This document shows, piece by piece, positions 61,883-64,000 of a stretch of DNA of 64,000 nucleotides. A program made the position numbers and the translations under genes. The notes below the pieces were generated by a model that saw only the letters and a program-made list of their open reading frames with translations, did no database searches and was not told the DNA's origin. Position 1 is the stretch's first letter. Each line of letters opens with the position of its first letter. Source of the DNA: Desulforhopalus sp. (GTDB lineage: Bacteria; Desulfobacterota; Desulfobulbia; Desulfobulbales; Desulfocapsaceae). The stretch lies in the NCBI GenBank assembly GCA_030247675.1, contig JAOTRX010000003.1, positions 434,001 to 498,000 of the forward strand, in the 5' to 3' direction.

Positions 61883-64000
61883 TCAAACTTTTTCCAGTTC
61901 TTTTAGTTCGGCCGCTTTTGCCAGGTCGGCTGGCGAGAGAATCAGCGCCACCGAGCCATCGCCGAGGATGGTCGCCCCGGAGATGCCACGGATATCCTGG
62001 TACAGTACGCCCAGCGGTTTGATGACCGTCTGGTGCTCGCCGACCACGAAATCAACGACGAACCCGATGCGCGTGCCGTGCACCGCGACGATAACGATCT
62101 GTTCGATGTCCGGGCGGTCGCCGGGGATATCGAATTGGTCGCGGAGGCAGATATAGGGTGTCAGGTGGCCGCGAACATTGGCGACGTTTCGTTCGTGCGA
62201 TGCCTGAATGTCTTCCCGTGACAGCTCGACGCATTCCTCGATGGCCGCCAGCGGCAGGACGAAATGGCTGTCGCCGATCTTCACCAGGAGGCTCTCGATG
62301 ATGGCCAACGTCAGGGGGATCTTCAGGGTGATGGTGGTGCATTTGCCCAGTTCGCTGTCGACTACGATCGTCCCGCGCAGGCCCTCAATACCGCGTTTCA
62401 CCACGTCCATACCGACGCCGCGCCCGGAAACGGAGGTGACCTTGGCGGCCATGGAAAAGCCGGGGGCGAAGATATAGCTGAACACCTCCTGGTCGGAGAG
62501 GTCCTGATTGGGTGACACCATGCCCAGTTCGATGGCCTTCTTATGGATGGCCTCGCGGTTGATGCCGCCGCCGTCGTCATAGATGGTGATGAGCACCGAG
62601 TCGCCGGCGTGTTCGGCGCCCATGCGGATGGTGCCGACCGCCGGTTTACCGGCGGCCAGGCGTTTTTCCGGTTTCTCGATGCCGTGATCGATACTGTTGC
62701 GGATGATATGCACCAGGGGATCGTTGAGTTTTTCGATGACCGTCTTGTCGAGCTCGGTTTCCGCCCCGAAGGTCTCCAGTTCGATCTCCTTGCCGAGTTC
62801 CTGGGACAGGTCGCGAACCAGTCGTTTGAATTTGCTGAAGGTGCTGCCGATCGGCAGCATGCGGATGTTGAGCGCCGTGTCGCGCAGCTCGTTGGTCAGC
62901 CGCTCGACCTCTTCGGCGATGGCGACAAAGCCTGGCTCGCCCATCTTATTGGCAACCTGGGTAAGGCGGGCCTGAACGGTGACCATCTCGCCCACCAGAT
63001 TGACCAGCTGGTCGAGCCGTTCTGCCGGCACCCGGATGCTGGCGGCGGCCTCGGGGGCGGAGGCCCGTTCCTGCCGGATATTTTTAACGTGCTGCTGTTC
63101 GGCCAGGGCCGACTGGATCTTTTCCCTGGTGACCGCGCCGCTTGCCACCAGCATCTCGCCGAGGGGCTTTTGCTGTTCCAGAACATTCTGCAGCTGATCG
63201 GGCGAGAGGTCGCCGCGGTCGATGAGGATCTCGCCCAGTTTGCGGGTGTCGCCGTCGCCTTTAGTCGCGTCGTCGATCAGCTTGATGTTGATCTTGCAGT
63301 CGTCCTCGACAAAGATGAAGACATCCTTGATCGCCGCCTCGCCGCGGCTGGTGGTAAGGATAATATCCCAGGAAAGATAACAGTGTTCGGCAACCAGGTT
63401 TTCAAGCGGCGGGATGGCATTGAAATGGGCGATGACCTCGCAGGTGCCGAGACTGCGCAGTTCGTTGATCAGCGATAAGGGATTGCTGCCGCAGAGCAGC
63501 AGTTCCCGGTTCGGTTCAAAGCGGATGCGATAGGTCGTTAACGCTGCTTCTTCTGGTTGGGCGGCAGGTGGGGGCTCCGCTGCCGCCGTCTCGGTCGGGG
63601 CCGGCTGTTGTGCCGCTTCCTTGGCGGGTTTTGCCAGGGTGCGGAGGCCGGCGATGATCGCCTCGCCCTGGCTTTGATCGGCCTCGCCGAGTCCCGATGA
63701 GGCGTCGAGGAGGGCGGATATAAAGTCGCGGGATTGCAGGGTCAGGTTGAGGAGTTCCTTGGTCACCGACATCTTGCCGTTGCGGACCAGATCGAAGACC
63801 GTCTCTACCTCGTGGGTGAAGGCGGCAATGGCGTCAAAGCCGAACATCGCGCCGGAGCCCTTGATGGTGTGCATTGCCCGGAAGACCCTGCTGATCAGGT
63901 CCTTGTCGTCGGGCGTTTCTTCCAGTTCAAGAAGCGACGACTCCAGTTCGGTGAGCAATTCGGTAGCTTCTTCCCGATAAGCGGCAACGTGTTGTTCCAT
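61883..64000 (-). CDS. cheA: CheA, chemosensory histidine kinase (start at or beyond window edge)
   Basis: 705 aa visible; the first codon coincides with the right edge, so the true start may lie outside. HPt domain with H44 (HTIKGSGAMFG), a middle stretch, then about 240-300 two GspE-N-like repeats (GEILIDRGDLSPDQLQNVLE, GEMLVASGAVTREKI) that are not normal in CheA, the dimerisation helices about 310-380 (LDQLVNLVGEMVTVQ), HATPase about 385-540 (NSIDHGIE, DDGGGI, GRGVGMDVV) and a CheW-like domain about 560-690. It phosphorylates CheB and probably the receiver at 52543. Confidence 0.9.
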   Translation of the reverse strand: MEQHVAAYREEATELLTELESSLLELEETPDDKDLISRVFRAMHTIKGSGAMFGFDAIAAFTHEVETVFDLVRNGKMSVTKELLNLTLQSRDFISALLDASSGLGEADQSQGEAIIAGLRTLAKPAKEAAQQPAPTETAAAEPPPAAQPEEAALTTYRIRFEPNRELLLCGSNPLSLINELRSLGTCEVIAHFNAIPPLENLVAEHCYLSWDIILTTSRGEAAIKDVFIFVEDDCKINIKLIDDATKGDGDTRKLGEILIDRGDLSPDQLQNVLEQQKPLGEMLVASGAVTREKIQSALAEQQHVKNIRQERASAPEAAASIRVPAERLDQLVNLVGEMVTVQARLTQVANKMGEPGFVAIAEEVERLTNELRDTALNIRMLPIGSTFSKFKRLVRDLSQELGKEIELETFGAETELDKTVIEKLNDPLVHIIRNSIDHGIEKPEKRLAAGKPAVGTIRMGAEHAGDSVLITIYDDGGGINREAIHKKAIELGMVSPNQDLSDQEVFSYIFAPGFSMAAKVTSVSGRGVGMDVVKRGIEGLRGTIVVDSELGKCTTITLKIPLTLAIIESLLVKIGDSHFVLPLAAIEECVELSREDIQASHERNVANVRGHLTPYICLRDQFDIPGDRPDIEQIVIVAVHGTRIGFVVDFVVGEHQTVIKPLGVLYQDIRGISGATILGDGSVALILSPADLAKAAELKELEKV

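Overview
The window looks like chromosomal DNA of a sulfate-reducing or sulfur-disproportionating deltaproteobacterium (Desulfobacterota), most like the Desulfobulbales. The evidence is a stand-alone DsrD-family protein (467-709), a block that matches my memory of the Desulfovibrio DVU0150/DVU0151 neighbourhood (35.0-41.0 kb), three TauE/SafE anion exporters, a DASS (SLC13-type) anion transporter, an NhaD antiporter and an unusually dense set of two-component and sigma-54 genes. The assignment rests on protein recognition, not on a search. There is no prophage, transposase or CRISPR array; the only RNA gene I can support is tRNA-Ala(CGC).

Layout. 0-6.5 kb: small orphan genes (partial unknown, DsrD-like, cold-shock-like, DUF3553), an 18-bp-TIR repeat element, an NtrC-type regulator with a small membrane protein, an outer-membrane barrel, tRNA-Ala and a DMT exporter. 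6.9-24.5 kb, mostly plus strand: transporters alternating with single-domain receivers and CBS-pair proteins (NhaD / REC / CBS / DASS / REC / sigma-54 activator / NifX-like / sensor kinase / REC / CBS / beta-helix protein / HTH-receiver / REC / TauE / membrane protein), with one kinase-NtrC pair on the minus strand at 18.2-21.0 kb. 24.5-34.7 kb, minus strand: two dCache kinase + REC pairs followed by two paralogous PEP-synthase-like proteins that lack the usual PEP-binding barrel. 34.9-41 kb: DUF4881-like / TauE / DVU0150-like operon divergent from a membrane-bound AAA+ regulator with a GAFSEA loop and a winged-helix end. 41-52.9 kb, minus: MCP - hybrid kinase - TauE - MFS/spermidine-synthase-like operon, a pseudo-receiver, an NtrC-type regulator, a small hybrid kinase and a REC. 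52.9-64 kb, minus: a chemosensory cluster (cheA, minimal cheR, metallo-hydrolase, poly-HAMP MCP, cheW, cheR, cheD, cheB, J-domain/GspE-N-like protein).

How it may work together. Four regulators have an intact GAFTGA loop and several sigma-54 (-24/-12) promoter matches lie in front of nhaD, the HTH-receiver/REC/TauE operon, the pseudo-receiver gene and the MCP operon. I infer an environmental sensing island in which dCache kinases phosphorylate stand-alone receivers, sigma-54 activators switch on ion and sulfur-oxyanion transporters, and a chemosensory array with its own methylation and deamidation enzymes feeds a non-flagellar output (no flagellar genes are present in the window). Two ~55-bp repeat families and several large hairpins punctuate the intergenic DNA.
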